Assembly (NCBI RefSeq): GCF_003052585.1
Contig: NZ_QASN01000014.1
Coordinates: forward strand, 79,551-143,550
Source: Pseudomonas mangrovi
Lineage (GTDB): Bacteria; Pseudomonadota; Gammaproteobacteria; Pseudomonadales; Pseudomonadaceae
Direction: 5' to 3'
Length of the DNA stretch: 64,000 bases
In this document: positions 1-9,386 of the stretch, piece after piece
How the letters are laid out: each line of letters begins with the position of its first letter
Position numbering within the stretch: position 1 is the stretch's first letter
Position numbers and translations under genes: made by a program
The notes under the pieces: generated by a model
What the model was told of the DNA's origin: nothing
Seen by the model: the letters and a program-made list of their open reading frames with translations, nothing else
Database searches by the model: none

Positions 1-293
1 CGGCCCAACCTACGGCTTCTGATCATTCCCATGCTCCGCGTGGGAGTGCAGTTGCAGACGCTCTGCGTCTGCGGGAGGCGGAGAGTTCCTAGGCCAGGAG
101 CCAGGGCATCATCCGATGGTTGGCGGGGCATTGTTGGGCCTCGCGGCCCAACCTACGGCTTCTGATCATTCCCATGCTCCGCGTGGGAGTGCAGTTACAG
201 ACGCTCTGCGTCTGCGGGACGCGAAGCGTCCCGGGATCAGGTGCCCCCGCCGGAGCCTGGGCACCATCGGGGCGCCACCCAACCTACCAACAG
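1..293. repeat. Tandem direct repeats in the nadE downstream region
   Basis: This stretch holds no gene. Positions 1-76 (cut by the window edge) and 144-219 are near-identical 76-bp copies, differing only at 54/197 (G versus A). Each copy contains TGATCA, then the palindromes around CCCATGCTCCGCGTGGG and CAGACGCTCTGCGTCTG. The second copy continues with a further hairpin, GGGACGCGAAGCGTCCC, at about 217-233. Just before it, 131-150 forms a TTGGGCCTCGCGGCCCAA stem. A third, inverted copy lies at 42387-42457. Such palindromic intergenic families are common in Pseudomonas; the copies may act as transcription-end structures behind nadE, but that is inference. Confidence 0.8.
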
Positions 294-1121
294 TCAGGGC
301 GCGAACGGCAGTTCCCGCTTGTGGCGAGTAGCGTCGTAGGTGCGCACGATGCGCTGGTAGGCGGCGTCGCTGACCTTCTGGCCGTGCAGGAATGCGTCGA
401 TCTCGGCGTAGCTGACGCCGTGGGCGTCCTCGTCCGGCTTGCCGGGGTTGAGCTCTTCCAGATCGGCGGTGGGCACCTTGAGCGCCAGCTTTTCCGGCGC
501 ACCCAGCTCGCGGGCAATGGCACGAACCTGGCCCTTGACCAGCCCCGCCAGCGGCGTGAGGTCACAGGCGCCGTCACCGAACTTGGTGAAGAAGCCCATC
601 ACCGCCTCGGCGGCGTGGTCGGTGCCGATCACCAGGCCATTGCAGGCATTGGCGATGGTGAACTGGGCAACCATGCGGATGCGCGCCTTGACGTTGCCGA
701 GCACGAAGTCGCGACGCTCCGGGGTCAGTGTTTCCAGGCTCGCCGTCTGCGCGGCCAGGCCACGGACGCTGGCTTCGATGTTGACGGTCTGCAGCTCGTC
801 GGCGCGAATGAAGTCGATGGCCATCTGCGCGTCGGCCTCGTCATGCTGCACGCCGTGCGGCAAGCGTACGGCAATGAAGCGGTAGGTCGCATCACCTGTC
901 TCGGCGCGCAGCTCTTCCACGCACAGCTGCGCCAGACGGCCGGCGGTGGTGGAGTCGACGCCGCCGCTGATGCCCAGCACCAGGGTCTTGAGCCCGGCAT
1001 TGCGCAGGCACTGCTTGATGAAGGCCTTGCGCCGCTCGATCTCGGCGAGCAGCTGGCTGCGTTCGTTGAATGGCGGGACCACCTGCAAGGCGGCGGCGAT
1101 TTCGGTTTGACGGTCGGTCAT
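294..1121 (-). CDS. nadE: Ammonia-dependent NAD+ synthetase
   Basis: Converts nicotinate adenine dinucleotide (NaAD) plus ATP and ammonia to NAD+, the last step of NAD synthesis and of nicotinate salvage, in the cytoplasm. The 275-residue product has the N-type ATP pyrophosphatase P-loop SGGVDST at residues 52-58, the GTDHAAEA segment, and the [10 protein letters not shown] and [10 protein letters not shown] stretches typical of the family. The length fits the ammonia-dependent form; there is no N-terminal glutaminase domain. It is the last gene of the minus-strand run pncA-pncB-nadE, starting 10 nt after the pncB stop. Regulation by the neighbouring NrtR-type repressor is likely but not shown. 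Confidence 0.95.
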   Translation of the reverse strand: MTDRQTEIAAALQVVPPFNERSQLLAEIERRKAFIKQCLRNAGLKTLVLGISGGVDSTTAGRLAQLCVEELRAETGDATYRFIAVRLPHGVQHDEADAQMAIDFIRADELQTVNIEASVRGLAAQTASLETLTPERRDFVLGNVKARIRMVAQFTIANACNGLVIGTDHAAEAVMGFFTKFGDGACDLTPLAGLVKGQVRAIARELGAPEKLALKVPTADLEELNPGKPDEDAHGVSYAEIDAFLHGQKVSDAAYQRIVRTYDATRHKRELPFAP

Positions 1122-1131
1122 GCTGATGTCC

Positions 1132-2337
1132 TCAGTTCGGCTCGCTGACGCGAAAGACGTGTTTCAGATAGGCGACGAACTGTTCGTCGCGGCATTGGGT
1201 CTTGCCAGGGGCATCGGAGATCTTCGCCACCGGTTGACCATTGCAGGCGGTCATCTTGATGACGATGTTCATCGGTTCGACACCGGGTATGTCGCAGGTC
1301 AGGTTGGTGCCGATGCCGAAACTCGCATTGATCCGCCCCTGCAGGGCGCGGTGCAGCTCGAGGCTCTTGCGAAAGTTCAGACCATCGGAAAACACCAGTG
1401 TCTTGCTGCGCGGATCGATTCCCAGCGCCTGGTAGTGGGCGATGGCCTTCTCCGCCCAGGCGAAGGGGTCTCCCGAGTCGTGGCGCAGGCCGTCGAAAAG
1501 CTTGGCGAAGTAAAGGTCGAAGTCACCGAGGAAGGCATCCATGTTGATGCAGTCGGTGAGGGCGATGCCCAGCTCACCGCGGTACTCGCGTACCCAGCAG
1601 TCAAGCGCCGCCTTCTGGCTGTCGATCAGGCGCGGCCCCAGTTGCTGGTGCGCCATCAGCCACTCGTGGGCCATGGTGCCGATGGGGCGCAGACCGTACT
1701 CGCGCGCCAGGTGCACATTGCTGGTGCCGACGAAGTGGCCGGGGAACTCGCGTTGCATCACGTGCACCATTTCCTCCTGCACGCGGTAGGAAAAGCGTCT
1801 GCGGGTGCCGAAGTCGGCGACCTGCAGGCCGGCCAGTTCCTCGCTGCTGGCATTGCTGCCGAGCCAGTCGAGCTTGCGGTAGAGCTGCTCGCGCGCCTGC
1901 TCGAGGATGACGTCGCGATAGCGATAGCGGTTGCGCACTTCGCTGATGATCGACAGCAGCGGAATCTCGAACAGGATCACGTGCAGCCAGGGCCCACGCA
2001 GACGGATCGACAGCTGGCCGTCTTCGATACCGGTGAAGACGTGGCGCAGGTTGAAGCGGAACAGGCTGAGGAAGCGGATGAAGTCCGGCTTGAGAAACGG
2101 AATCTTCTCGAGGAACTTGACCTGGTCGGCGCTGATCTGCAGGTCTTCCAGGCGCTCGATCTGATGACGGATCTCGGCCAGGTACGGCCGCAGATCCTCG
2201 CCGTTGCGGCAGCGCATCTCCCATTCGACTTCGGCATTGGGGTAGTTGTGCAGTACCGCCTGCATCATCGTCAGCTTGTAGAAGTCGGTGTCCAGCAGGT
2301 TCTGTACGGTGCGCTCGGCAAATACGCTTTCGCCCAT
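1132..2337 (-). CDS. pncB: Nicotinate phosphoribosyltransferase
   Basis: Joins nicotinate to PRPP, with ATP hydrolysis, giving nicotinate mononucleotide in the Preiss-Handler salvage route. The 401-residue product begins [20 protein letters not shown]; the [11 protein letters not shown] block near the N-terminus is diagnostic, and [10 protein letters not shown] and FSDGLNF lie in the C-terminal half. The frame is open upstream to 2394, but the ATG at 2337 has a GGGAG ribosome site and matches the family N-terminus. It starts 5 nt after the pncA stop and is followed by nadE after 10 nt, so the three are almost surely cotranscribed. Confidence 0.95.
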   Translation of the reverse strand: MGESVFAERTVQNLLDTDFYKLTMMQAVLHNYPNAEVEWEMRCRNGEDLRPYLAEIRHQIERLEDLQISADQVKFLEKIPFLKPDFIRFLSLFRFNLRHVFTGIEDGQLSIRLRGPWLHVILFEIPLLSIISEVRNRYRYRDVILEQAREQLYRKLDWLGSNASSEELAGLQVADFGTRRRFSYRVQEEMVHVMQREFPGHFVGTSNVHLAREYGLRPIGTMAHEWLMAHQQLGPRLIDSQKAALDCWVREYRGELGIALTDCINMDAFLGDFDLYFAKLFDGLRHDSGDPFAWAEKAIAHYQALGIDPRSKTLVFSDGLNFRKSLELHRALQGRINASFGIGTNLTCDIPGVEPMNIVIKMTACNGQPVAKISDAPGKTQCRDEQFVAYLKHVFRVSEPN

Positions 2338-2342
2338 GATTC

Positions 2343-2984
2343 TTACTCCCTGTCCGCGGCTGTCGCGGCATCCAGTTCTGGCAGATTGCGGCACAGGACT
2401 ATGCCGGCATCGCGCATCGCGGTACAGGCCGTCTGCGCGCCGTTTTCGTCGATTGCTCGACAGGCTGGCAGATAGACCACCACGGCCAGTCCGGCACGAC
2501 GCAGTTGCAGCGCGGTGGTGCTGACGCAGTAATCCAGTGCCAGGCCCCCCACCAGCACCAGGTCGACTCCGGCCTGGCGGAGGAATTCGATTACCCCGGT
2601 GCTGCGCCGCTCGCCCAGGTCGTGGTAGCAGGCGCCGTAGGGGTGCATGTCCGGCTCGACGCCTTTCCAGACGAAGAAGTCGTAGTCCACCGGCGCCGGC
2701 AACCCGTCGAGCAGTTCGAAACCTGCGGTGCCCGGTACACAGTGGCTGACCCAGGTCAGGTCGGCGTTGGCCAGCGGCAGCGGTTGCAGCATCTGCGTCG
2801 CGTCACTGACCACCCAGGCGGCCTGGGGGCTGTGCGCATCCTTGCTACCGACGCGCAGGTGCGCGCGACTGGCCATCTCATTGAGTGCCGGCACTATCTG
2901 ATCGCCGCCGGCTACCGGCAGCTCGCTCGGGCAGAGCGGGGTGAAGCCTTTCTGGGCATCGACATCGAAGCTGGCGATTCTCAT
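2343..2984 (-). CDS. pncA: Nicotinamidase (isochorismatase-like cysteine hydrolase)
   Basis: Hydrolyses nicotinamide to nicotinate and ammonia, feeding PncB. The 213-residue product shows the cysteine-hydrolase triad in order: Asp9 (FDVDAQKGF), Lys107 ([10 protein letters not shown]) and Cys153 ([10 protein letters not shown]), with metal-site candidates Asp49 and His51 in SKDAHSP. It heads the pncA-pncB-nadE run and faces nrtR across a 99-bp intergenic region (2985-3083) that carries a 25-bp dyad. It reads as the first gene of a complete nicotinamide-to-NAD salvage operon. A related amidase of another substrate is possible from motifs alone, but the context argues strongly for nicotinamidase. 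Confidence 0.93.
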   Translation of the reverse strand: MRIASFDVDAQKGFTPLCPSELPVAGGDQIVPALNEMASRAHLRVGSKDAHSPQAAWVVSDATQMLQPLPLANADLTWVSHCVPGTAGFELLDGLPAPVDYDFFVWKGVEPDMHPYGACYHDLGERRSTGVIEFLRQAGVDLVLVGGLALDYCVSTTALQLRRAGLAVVVYLPACRAIDENGAQTACTAMRDAGIVLCRNLPELDAATAADRE

Positions 2985-3014
2985 GATTGCGACTCCTTTT
3001 GCGTGGGGCTGGCT

Positions 3015-3039
3015 ACATAATCCATCTGATGTAATATGT
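3015..3039. promoter_or_regulatory. 25-bp dyad between pncA and nrtR, candidate NrtR operator
   Basis: The dyad is ACATA, 3 nt, CATC, one central base, GATG, 3 nt, TATGT, centred on T3027. It lies between the divergent pncA (start 2984) and nrtR (start 3084), where a repressor controlling both would bind. The symmetry is seen in the sequence; its assignment to NrtR is inferred from position only. Confidence 0.5.
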
Positions 3040-3083
3040 CGTCAAGCAGATTGTTGAACCCGCCTGGCGGGACAGGAGCACGA

Positions 3084-3776
3084 ATGAGCAGGGCCGAAGT
3101 ACTGGCGAGTGTGGACATGGTCGCACTGCGCCTGAATGAACAGGGTGCGCTGCAGCTGCTGCTGCTGCGCCGCGCGGCGGCACCTTTCGCCGACAGCTGG
3201 GCGCTACCCGGCGTACTGGTCAACGGGCGCATGGCCGATGCCAGCCTGGACGACGCGGCGGCACGTGCGCTGCGTGACAAGGCACGGGTCGAACCGGCGC
3301 ACCTGGAGCAGGTGGCTACCGTAGGCAACGCCGAGCGCGATCCGCGCGGCTGGTCATTGAGCACCATCTATCTGGCGTTGTTGGCGCCGCAGCAGGCAGT
3401 CGATGCCGAAGATCTGCGCTTTGTCGAGTTGGCCGCGGTGCTCGACGGCAGTCTGGCGCTGCCCTTCGACCACAGCGAACTGGTAGCGCAGGCGGTCGAG
3501 CGCCTGGCGGCCAAGGCGGTCTACAGCTCGTTGCCGCTGTCGCTGCTGGCCGAGCGCTTCACCGTCACCGAGGCGTTGGCGGCGTTTCAGGCCTGTCTGG
3601 GCCAGGCGGTGCAGCACACCACGCTGCGCGGCCGGCTGGAGCGGATGAAAACCGAGGGCTGGTTGCGCGATACCGGCGAGCGCAACCGGCCGCCGATGGG
3701 CCGCCCGCAGAATGTGCTGGAGCGGGTCTCCGAGCGCGGCCGGGTGTATCTTTTCGACCGCAGCATGCTCGGCTGA
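3084..3776 (+). CDS. nrtR: NrtR-type Nudix-fold transcriptional regulator of NAD metabolism
   Basis: Proteins of this family sense ADP-ribose-type NAD breakdown products through a Nudix-like domain and repress NAD synthesis genes through a C-terminal winged helix. The 230-residue product has the Nudix-like region at about 10-140 (DMVALRLNEQGALQLLLLRR, WALPGVLVNG), with the canonical Nudix box degenerate (DASLDDAAARALRDKARVEP), as expected for a sensor that does not hydrolyse. The C-terminal part (RLERMKTEGWLRDTGERNRP) fits a winged helix. The ATG at 3084 has a GGACAGGAG ribosome site; an upstream ATG at 3036 would fall in the dyad. It is divergent from pncA-pncB-nadE. Confidence 0.88.
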   Translation: MSRAEVLASVDMVALRLNEQGALQLLLLRRAAAPFADSWALPGVLVNGRMADASLDDAAARALRDKARVEPAHLEQVATVGNAERDPRGWSLSTIYLALLAPQQAVDAEDLRFVELAAVLDGSLALPFDHSELVAQAVERLAAKAVYSSLPLSLLAERFTVTEALAAFQACLGQAVQHTTLRGRLERMKTEGWLRDTGERNRPPMGRPQNVLERVSERGRVYLFDRSMLG

Positions 3777-3833
3777 CTGAACCTTGCGTGAGCGCCGTGA
3801 CCCAATCCTTACTGATGTACGGCGGATGAAATC

Positions 3834-4064
3834 ATGGCTCTCTGGAAGATCGTATTTTCCCGGCACAACAACACCGATGTCCTGATGCTCGATGCTGATT
3901 CGGCGCCTGATGTGGAGCAGGCCTCGAAGGCGCTGCTGGCGCACGCACGGGTGCATTTCGAGCGCCAGGAGGCGGATATCGACGCGCAACCGGAACAGAC
4001 GCCGGCGGTGCGGCTGGCCGAGTGCTACGGCATTACCCTCACCGGAATCGCGCGCAGCGAGTGA
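3834..4064 (+). CDS. Small hypothetical protein
   Basis: I do not recognise this 76-residue product. It starts MALWKIVFSRHNNTDVLMLD and has an acidic, Gln/Glu-rich centre (ERQEADIDAQPEQTPAV) followed by a short hydrophobic end (YGITLTGIARSE). There is no signal peptide or membrane segment. Codon use is GC-rich at third positions like its neighbours, and the spacing between nrtR (57 nt) and aceK (96 nt) leaves a natural slot for a gene. The ribosome site is weak (GGCGGATG before the ATG). Probably a real Pseudomonas-type small protein of unknown role. Confidence 0.6.
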   Translation: MALWKIVFSRHNNTDVLMLDADSAPDVEQASKALLAHARVHFERQEADIDAQPEQTPAVRLAECYGITLTGIARSE

Positions 4065-4160
4065 TTCGTTGCGAAGCAGGGTATTGGACTCTCGGATGGC
4101 TTTCCTTGCCGCCGGCCACTGGCTAAGCTCGCGGTTCCCTAGCGCAGCAGAGATGTTCCC

Positions 4161-5882
4161 ATGCCTCAGCAATGGCCGGCCGCCGAGATCGCCCGTCAGA
4201 TCCTCGAAGGTTTCGATGTCTACCGCGAGTCCTTTCGCGGCATTACCGCCGGCGCCCGGTCGCGCTTCGAGCAGGCGCAGTGGCAGGAGGCCCAGCAGGC
4301 TTCGGCCGAGCGGATCAATCTGTACGAGGATCAGGTCACCCAGACGGTAGGCAGGCTACGCGGCGAGTTCGAGGAAGTTCTGCTGCTGGACGTCAACCTC
4401 TGGCCGCTGGTGAAGAGTGCCTACATCAACCAGATCGATCTGCGCTTCGACGACGAGCTGGCGGAAACCTGGTTCAACTCGATCTTCTGCGGGCTGTTCA
4501 GCCACGACTGCATCAGCGATGGCTGCATGTTCATCCACACCACCCGTCCCTCGTTGCGCAACCACGAGCGCGGGGTGCAGACGCGCAATTACCTGCCGCG
4601 CGGCAACCTCAAGGCGGCGCTGAGCGAAATCCTTCACGACTATCGCTTCGACGTTCCCTACGCCCAGCACGAGCTGGACCTGCAGCGCCTCGAGGACCGT
4701 TTGCGCGGCAACCTGCCGGACTGGGTCTGCAAGGACCCGGAGCTGTGCATCGAGCTGATTTCCTCGACCTTCTATCGCAACAAGGGCGCCTACCTGGTCG
4801 GCCGCATCTTCACCCCGGACGAGCAGTGGCCGCTGGTGATTCCGCTGGTACACCCGGAAGGCCGCGGCATCGTGGTCGATACGCTGATCACCGACGAGGC
4901 GGAGGTATCGATCATCTTCTCCTTCACGCGCTCCTACTTCATGGTCGAGATCGCCGTTCCGGCCGAATTCATCGGTTTCCTCAAGCGCATCCTGCCGGGC
5001 AAGCAGATCGCCGAGCTGTACACCTCGATCGGCTTCTACAAGCACGGCAAATCCGAGTTCTACCGCTCGCTGATCAATCACCTGGCGCGCTCCGACGACC
5101 GCTTCGTGATGGCGCCGGGTGTGCGTGGCATGGTCATGAGTGTGTTCACGCTGCCGGGCTTCAACACCGTGTTCAAGATCATCAAGGACAAGTTCTCGCC
5201 GTCGAAGAACGTCACCCGCGAGACCGTCATCGAGAAGTACCGGATGGTGAAGAGCGTCGATCGGGTAGGGCGCATGGCCGATACCCAGGAGTTCTCCGAC
5301 TTCCACTTCCCGAAGAGCAAGTTCGACCCGGAATGTCTCGAAGAGCTGCTCGAGGTGGCGCCCTCTACCGTCGAGCTGCAGGGTGACACCGTGCTGGTGC
5401 GGCACTGCTGGACCGAGCGGCGCATGATTCCGCTGAACATCTACGTCGAGACCGCGGGCGAGACGCAGGTGCGCGAGGCGCTGTATGACTACGGCATGTC
5501 GATCAAGCAACTGGCGGCGGCGAACATCTTCCCCGGCGACATGCTGCTGAAGAACTTCGGCGTTACCCGTCACGGTCGGGTGGTGTTCTACGACTACGAC
5601 GAGATCAGCTACCTGACCGAGGTGAATTTCCGGCGCATCCCCGAGGCGCGTTACCCCGAAGACGAGATGTCTTCCGAGCCCTGGTATTCGGTCGGTCCGA
5701 ACGACGTGTTCCCGGAAGAATTCCCCACCTTCCTGTTTGCCGACATCAAGCTGCGCCGGTTGTTTTCCCAGCTGCATGGCGATCTCTACACCGCCGAATA
5801 CTGGCAGGGTCTGCAGGACGCGATTCGTGCCGGCAAGGTCATCGACGTGTTTCCCTATCGGCGCAAGGACGATTGCGAATGA
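4161..5882 (+). CDS. aceK: Isocitrate dehydrogenase kinase/phosphatase
   Basis: A bifunctional enzyme that phosphorylates and dephosphorylates isocitrate dehydrogenase, switching carbon between the TCA cycle and the glyoxylate shunt during growth on acetate or fatty acids. At 573 residues it is close to the usual family length of about 575-580. Conserved family stretches are visible throughout, for example [20 protein letters not shown] near residue 110 and, near the C-terminus, [17 protein letters not shown], the catalytic/metal-binding block. No aceA or aceB lies nearby, as is usual in Pseudomonas. It is followed after 89 nt by a small membrane peptide and a strong hairpin. Confidence 0.96.
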   Translation: MPQQWPAAEIARQILEGFDVYRESFRGITAGARSRFEQAQWQEAQQASAERINLYEDQVTQTVGRLRGEFEEVLLLDVNLWPLVKSAYINQIDLRFDDELAETWFNSIFCGLFSHDCISDGCMFIHTTRPSLRNHERGVQTRNYLPRGNLKAALSEILHDYRFDVPYAQHELDLQRLEDRLRGNLPDWVCKDPELCIELISSTFYRNKGAYLVGRIFTPDEQWPLVIPLVHPEGRGIVVDTLITDEAEVSIIFSFTRSYFMVEIAVPAEFIGFLKRILPGKQIAELYTSIGFYKHGKSEFYRSLINHLARSDDRFVMAPGVRGMVMSVFTLPGFNTVFKIIKDKFSPSKNVTRETVIEKYRMVKSVDRVGRMADTQEFSDFHFPKSKFDPECLEELLEVAPSTVELQGDTVLVRHCWTERRMIPLNIYVETAGETQVREALYDYGMSIKQLAAANIFPGDMLLKNFGVTRHGRVVFYDYDEISYLTEVNFRRIPEARYPEDEMSSEPWYSVGPNDVFPEEFPTFLFADIKLRRLFSQLHGDLYTAEYWQGLQDAIRAGKVIDVFPYRRKDDCE

Positions 5883-5971
5883 AGCCCCGCATGCAGTCCG
5901 GCGCCTGCCACTGAACTCTTGGCGACGGCGGTCGTCGATCTCCTGAACCCACCGAGATCGAGGAGCTGGCC

Positions 5972-6061
5972 ATGCAAGTGCAAGATCCCCTGAGCGCGGT
6001 CTGCCTGGTAGGCTCCGCGCTGTTTCTCGCCATCGCCCTGGCCGGGCTGGCGTATTCCTGA
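5972..6061 (+). CDS. 29-residue single-span membrane peptide
   Basis: A short reading frame coding for 29 residues (MQVQDPLSAVCLVGSALFLA, then nine more, ending LAYS). It is preceded by AGGAG at 5961-5965, 6 nt before the ATG, and followed 14 nt later by a perfect 11-bp hairpin. The product is one hydrophobic helix of about 20 residues with a short polar N-terminus, like the small subunits that stabilise larger membrane complexes. I do not recognise the family; it resembles KdpF-type peptides only in size. Spacing from aceK allows cotranscription. The strong ribosome site and terminator make translation plausible, but no homology was tested. Confidence 0.5.
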   Translation: MQVQDPLSAVCLVGSALFLAIALAGLAYS

Positions 6062-6075
6062 ACAGGCAACCGGTA

Positions 6076-6100
6076 CCGCCCGCGAGTTTCTCGCGGGCGG
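6076..6100 (+). terminator. Hairpin downstream of aceK and the membrane peptide
   Basis: CCGCCCGCGAG at 6076-6086 and CTCGCGGGCGG at 6090-6100 form a perfect 11-bp stem with a TTT loop. There is no T run, so termination may be imperfect, but the hairpin separates the aceK unit from aer. Confidence 0.7.
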
Positions 6101-6172
6101 GTTCGCTGCTGCGCGTGCAACTGGCGATTTCTCTGCTAGAACCAAGGAGTCACCTTCGAAGGATCGAATCAC

Positions 6173-7738
6173 ATGCGCCAGAATCTGCCCGTTACCCAGC
6201 GAGAAAGAAGCTTTGCCGCGGATGATCGACTGATTTCGACCACCGATCTGCACGGCAAGATCACCTACTGCAATGACGCCTTCGTCGACGTCAGCGGATT
6301 CACCCGCGAGCAGCTGATCGGCCAGCCGCATAATCTGGTGCGCCACCCGGACATGCCGCCGATGGTCTTCAGCCACATGTGGTCGACGCTCAAGGAAGGC
6401 AAGCCGTGGATGGGCGTGGTCAAGAACCGTTGCCAGAACGGCGACTTCTACTGGGTCAGTGCCTACGTCACGCCGATCTGGGAAGACGGTCGGATGGCCG
6501 GCTTCGAGTCGGTGCGCAGCCTGCCGAGCCAGGCGCAGAAGCAGCGCGCCGATCGACTTTACGCCCGGTTGCGCGCCGGAAAGTCCCCGGTCTCCAAACT
6601 CGATCACCTGACCCACGACTTCGCCCGCTGCTGGCCGCTGATTGTCGCCGGTCTGGTGATCGTCGGCGCCCATGTTCTGCTCGATCATTACTGGCTGGTC
6701 GGTTTCGTCCTGCTGGTGATGTTTGCCCTGGGCTCCTACCAGCTGTACAGCCAGCGGCAGATGATTCGCCGAACCCTGGCCGAGCATCCCAGGGCCTTCA
6801 CCAGTGCCCTGGTGGCGCTGACCTACAGCGACAATCGTGGCGCCCAGGCATTGCTCGACATGGCCATGATCAGCGAGGAGGCGCGGTTGCAGACGGCCTT
6901 GACCCGGCTGGAGGATGCCGGCGAGAACGTCCGGCAGCGTGCCCGGCAGTCCGCCGAGCTGGCGCGTTCGGAAGCCGAGCTGCTCGACCAGCAGCGCAGC
7001 GAGACGGATCAGTCGGCCACCGCGATCAATCAGATGGCCGCGACCATCCAGGAGGTCGCGCACAACGTCCAGAACACCTCGCAGGCCGCAGCGGAGGCCG
7101 AGCGCCTGACCAGCCACGGGCGCGGCCTGGCCGACGCCAGCCAGGTGGCGATGCAGCAGATGGTGCGATCGGTGGAGGAGATCGGTCAGGCGGTCAACGA
7201 ACTGGCGAATTCGACCCAGTCGATCGGCAGTGTTGCCGATGTGATCACCTCGATCGCCGAGCAGACCAACCTGCTGGCGCTCAACGCGGCGATCGAGGCG
7301 GCGCGAGCGGGTGAGCAGGGCCGCGGCTTTGCCGTAGTCGCGGATGAGGTTCGCGCGCTGGCCGGGCGTACCCGTGACTCGACCCAGCAGATCCACCAGA
7401 TCGTCGCTGCCCTACGCAGTGCCGCCGAGCGCGCGGTACAGACCGCCAGTCAGGGCGAATCCATCTCGCGGCAGAGTGTGCAGAGCGTCACCGAGGTGGA
7501 TCACGCCCTGGGCGGCATCAGCGAATCGGTCAGCCGGATCAGCGCCATGAGTCAGCAGATGGCCTCGGCTGCAGAACAGCAGAGCCACGTGGCCGAGGAC
7601 ATCAGTCGGCAGATCACCCGCATCGCCCAGCTGTCCGATCACAGTGCGGCGCAGGCGCAGGAGGGCGCGCAGATCAGCGTCGATCTGGAGCAGATGGCCG
7701 GCCAGCTGCACAGCCTCGCCGAGCGTTTCAATCGCTGA
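6173..7738 (+). CDS. aer: Aerotaxis receptor (PAS-type methyl-accepting chemotaxis protein)
   Basis: Senses redox/oxygen through an FAD-bearing PAS domain and signals to CheA/CheW. The 521-residue product has the PAS domain at about 20-120 ([20 protein letters not shown], then [10 protein letters not shown]), a hydrophobic anchor at about 160-195, and a cytoplasmic signalling domain ending near 520. The conserved hairpin tip [20 protein letters not shown] and the following [15 protein letters not shown] are intact. It lacks a periplasmic ligand domain, as expected for Aer. The length equals my recollection of the P. aeruginosa protein. It stands alone after a terminator, and the next gene begins 45 nt downstream behind a hairpin. 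Confidence 0.93.
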   Translation: MRQNLPVTQRERSFAADDRLISTTDLHGKITYCNDAFVDVSGFTREQLIGQPHNLVRHPDMPPMVFSHMWSTLKEGKPWMGVVKNRCQNGDFYWVSAYVTPIWEDGRMAGFESVRSLPSQAQKQRADRLYARLRAGKSPVSKLDHLTHDFARCWPLIVAGLVIVGAHVLLDHYWLVGFVLLVMFALGSYQLYSQRQMIRRTLAEHPRAFTSALVALTYSDNRGAQALLDMAMISEEARLQTALTRLEDAGENVRQRARQSAELARSEAELLDQQRSETDQSATAINQMAATIQEVAHNVQNTSQAAAEAERLTSHGRGLADASQVAMQQMVRSVEEIGQAVNELANSTQSIGSVADVITSIAEQTNLLALNAAIEAARAGEQGRGFAVVADEVRALAGRTRDSTQQIHQIVAALRSAAERAVQTASQGESISRQSVQSVTEVDHALGGISESVSRISAMSQQMASAAEQQSHVAEDISRQITRIAQLSDHSAAQAQEGAQISVDLEQMAGQLHSLAERFNR

Positions 7739-7761
7739 GCCCGTCTGGGCTGTGGCAGACT

Positions 7762-7783
7762 GCGCGGCCGAAGGAGGCCGCGC
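7762..7783 (+). promoter_or_regulatory. Hairpin enclosing the ribosome site of the DTW-domain gene
   Basis: GCGCGGCC at 7762-7769 and GGCCGCGC at 7776-7783 form a perfect 8-bp GC stem that ends at the base before the ATG at 7784. The Shine-Dalgarno AAGGAGG (7771-7777) sits in the loop and at the start of the second strand. It could moderate translation of the gene; this is inference from structure. Confidence 0.5.
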
Positions 7784-8365
7784 ATGCGTCGTAGTGTCTG
7801 CGAGCGTTGCTCGCGCCCGCAGAGTCATTGTCTCTGCCCGCTGATTCCCAGTCTCGACAGCCGTACCCGGGTACTGATCCTGCAGCACCCGGACGAGCGT
7901 GCGCATGCGTTGAACACCGCTCGTCTGGCCGCCCTGGGCCTGCGCAACGCCGAGCTGCGGATCGCTGAACGGGTGGAAGAGGTGCTGGATGACGGGGCGA
8001 CCTGGCTACTGTTTCCCGCTGAGCATGCAGTGCCGCTGTCCAGCCTGGCCGCGTTGCCAGGGCCGCAGCGGTTGGTAGTACCCGACGGCACCTGGCGCAA
8101 GGCGCGTAGGCTGCTGCATCTCAATCCTGGCCTGAGTGCACTGCCCAGGGTCAGCCTGGGCGCAGGCCTGGTGTCGCGCTACCGCGTGCGCAAGGTGCCG
8201 GGCGAAGGCGCGCTCTCGACCATCGAGGCGATAGTCGCGGCGCTCAACGCGCTGGAAGGAGAAGGGCGCTTCGACGAGCTGCTCAGACCCTTCGATGCCC
8301 TGATCGAGGGGCAGATAGCAGCGATGGGCGAGGCGACCTACAGGCGCAATCATCTGCGCGAGTAG
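7784..8365 (+). CDS. DTW-domain tRNA-uridine aminocarboxypropyltransferase family protein
   Basis: DTW-domain proteins (E. coli TapT/YfiP and relatives) transfer the aminocarboxypropyl group of S-adenosylmethionine to a tRNA uridine (acp3U). The 193-residue product carries the defining block PDGTWRKARRLLHLNP near residues 103-118, an N-terminal zinc-type cysteine set (CERCSRPQSHCLCP, Cys at about 6, 9, 16, 18), and the RYRVRKVPGEGALSTIEAI stretch typical of the family. The start ATG at 7784 has AAGGAGG just upstream, inside a hairpin loop. It follows aer by 45 nt but is functionally unrelated. Which tRNA position is modified cannot be read here. Confidence 0.88.
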   Translation: MRRSVCERCSRPQSHCLCPLIPSLDSRTRVLILQHPDERAHALNTARLAALGLRNAELRIAERVEEVLDDGATWLLFPAEHAVPLSSLAALPGPQRLVVPDGTWRKARRLLHLNPGLSALPRVSLGAGLVSRYRVRKVPGEGALSTIEAIVAALNALEGEGRFDELLRPFDALIEGQIAAMGEATYRRNHLRE

Positions 8366-8377
8366 AGGCGCTGCTGT

Positions 8378-8779
8378 TCAGTCGAGTCGGCGGGTCTTCT
8401 GACGCAGGATGTAGATGCTTACCAGCACGGCACTGCTGAGCATGAACAGACGCGCCCAGAGCAGCGGCACCAGCCAGCAGGAAAAGCCGATACCGGCCCA
8501 CATCAGTCCGATTGCCCAGATCTTGCCGCGCAGCGGGATGCCGTTGCCATCCAGATAGTCGCGAATCCACGGACCCAGTTGCGGGTGGGTGACCAGCCAC
8601 AGGTAGACGCGCCGCGAGCTGCGTACGAAGCAGGCGGCGGACAGCAGGAGAAACGGAGTGGTCGGCAGGACCGGCAGGAATATGCCGATCACCCCCAACA
8701 CCAGGCTCAGCCAGCCGATCGTCAACAGCGCGTAGCGCACCACTGGGCTACGGCTCAGGCGCGGCTCGTCGATCGGCAT
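8378..8779 (-). CDS. YbaN/DUF454 inner-membrane protein
   Basis: A 133-residue membrane protein of the DUF454 (YbaN) family, function unknown. It shows hydrophobic segments at about 15-35 (YALLTIGWLSLVLGVIGIFL), 36-50, and a C-terminal pair at about 88-125. The signature run LPVLPTTPFLLLSAACFVRS, where the PTTPF motif is characteristic, is intact, as is GPWIRDYLDGNGIPLRGKI. Its end meets the DTW gene convergently with 12 nt between. The YecA-like gene lies 22 nt upstream on the same strand, so the two may share a transcript. I cannot infer a role. Confidence 0.85.
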   Translation of the reverse strand: MPIDEPRLSRSPVVRYALLTIGWLSLVLGVIGIFLPVLPTTPFLLLSAACFVRSSRRVYLWLVTHPQLGPWIRDYLDGNGIPLRGKIWAIGLMWAGIGFSCWLVPLLWARLFMLSSAVLVSIYILRQKTRRLD

Positions 8780-8801
8780 GCGGGCGCCTGGCGGCGGTGG
8801 G

Positions 8802-9386
8802 TCAGTGGCGCGGCTTGAGCAGGGCGGGCTTTTCGTCCGGGGCGTTGAACAGTAGAAACAGCGCGGTCAGCAGCTCCGGAATCTGTTCGACCATCTCGTC
8901 CATCAGGTCGCGGTCGCGGGCGATCTCGGCGAATTCTTCCTGTTCCTCGAACAGGCCGGAGCCGACCATGATCGGCAGCAGCAGCTCGCTGACCTCGTCC
9001 TCGGCATTCTCGAACCAGGCGGCTTCGCGCAGGAACACGCCTTCCATGAAGCCGATACACCAGCCGCGGATGTCGGAGTCATCCGGCTCCTCGCCCAGGT
9101 CGGCGGCACAGGGCAACTCCGGCTCGTCGTCGCTGGCGAGCTGGCGGGCGATGTGCGCCTGCAGCTGGATCAGCGTGGCCTCGATTTCATCGCGCTCGGC
9201 GTCGCTGCGGTAGTGCGGCGGCTCGGCGAACAGGGCGTCGATCCACTCGCGCTCGGGAACCTGTGAGGAGCAGATCGACAGCGCGGTCAGATAGCCATGG
9301 GCCGCCACGTAATCCAGGGCCTCCTCGTGCAGGTCATCGGCGTCGAGAAAGGCTTGCAGGCGGTGCAGTTGCTCGGCAAAGGACAT
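8802..9386 (-). CDS. YecA/YgfB (UPF0149) family protein
   Basis: A 194-residue acidic protein of the YecA/YgfB family. The family fold is recognisable from LDYVAAHGYLTALSICSSQV, where the HGYLTAL motif is diagnostic, and from IRGWCIGFMEGVFLREAAW. The C-terminal part is rich in Glu and Asp. Family members with a C-terminal SEC-C zinc motif exist, but none is present here (the end is KPALLKPRH). Function is unknown; YgfB-type proteins in Pseudomonas have been linked to regulation of other genes. It is divergent from recQ across about 190 nt. Confidence 0.82.
   Translation of the reverse strand: MSFAEQLHRLQAFLDADDLHEEALDYVAAHGYLTALSICSSQVPEREWIDALFAEPPHYRSDAERDEIEATLIQLQAHIARQLASDDEPELPCAADLGEEPDDSDIRGWCIGFMEGVFLREAAWFENAEDEVSELLLPIMVGSGLFEEQEEFAEIARDRDLMDEMVEQIPELLTALFLLFNAPDEKPALLKPRH

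Noticed and set aside
144..219. CRISPR-like repeat at the window start
   Set aside because: Only two copies, 76 bp long, palindromic, with no regular spacers and no cas genes.
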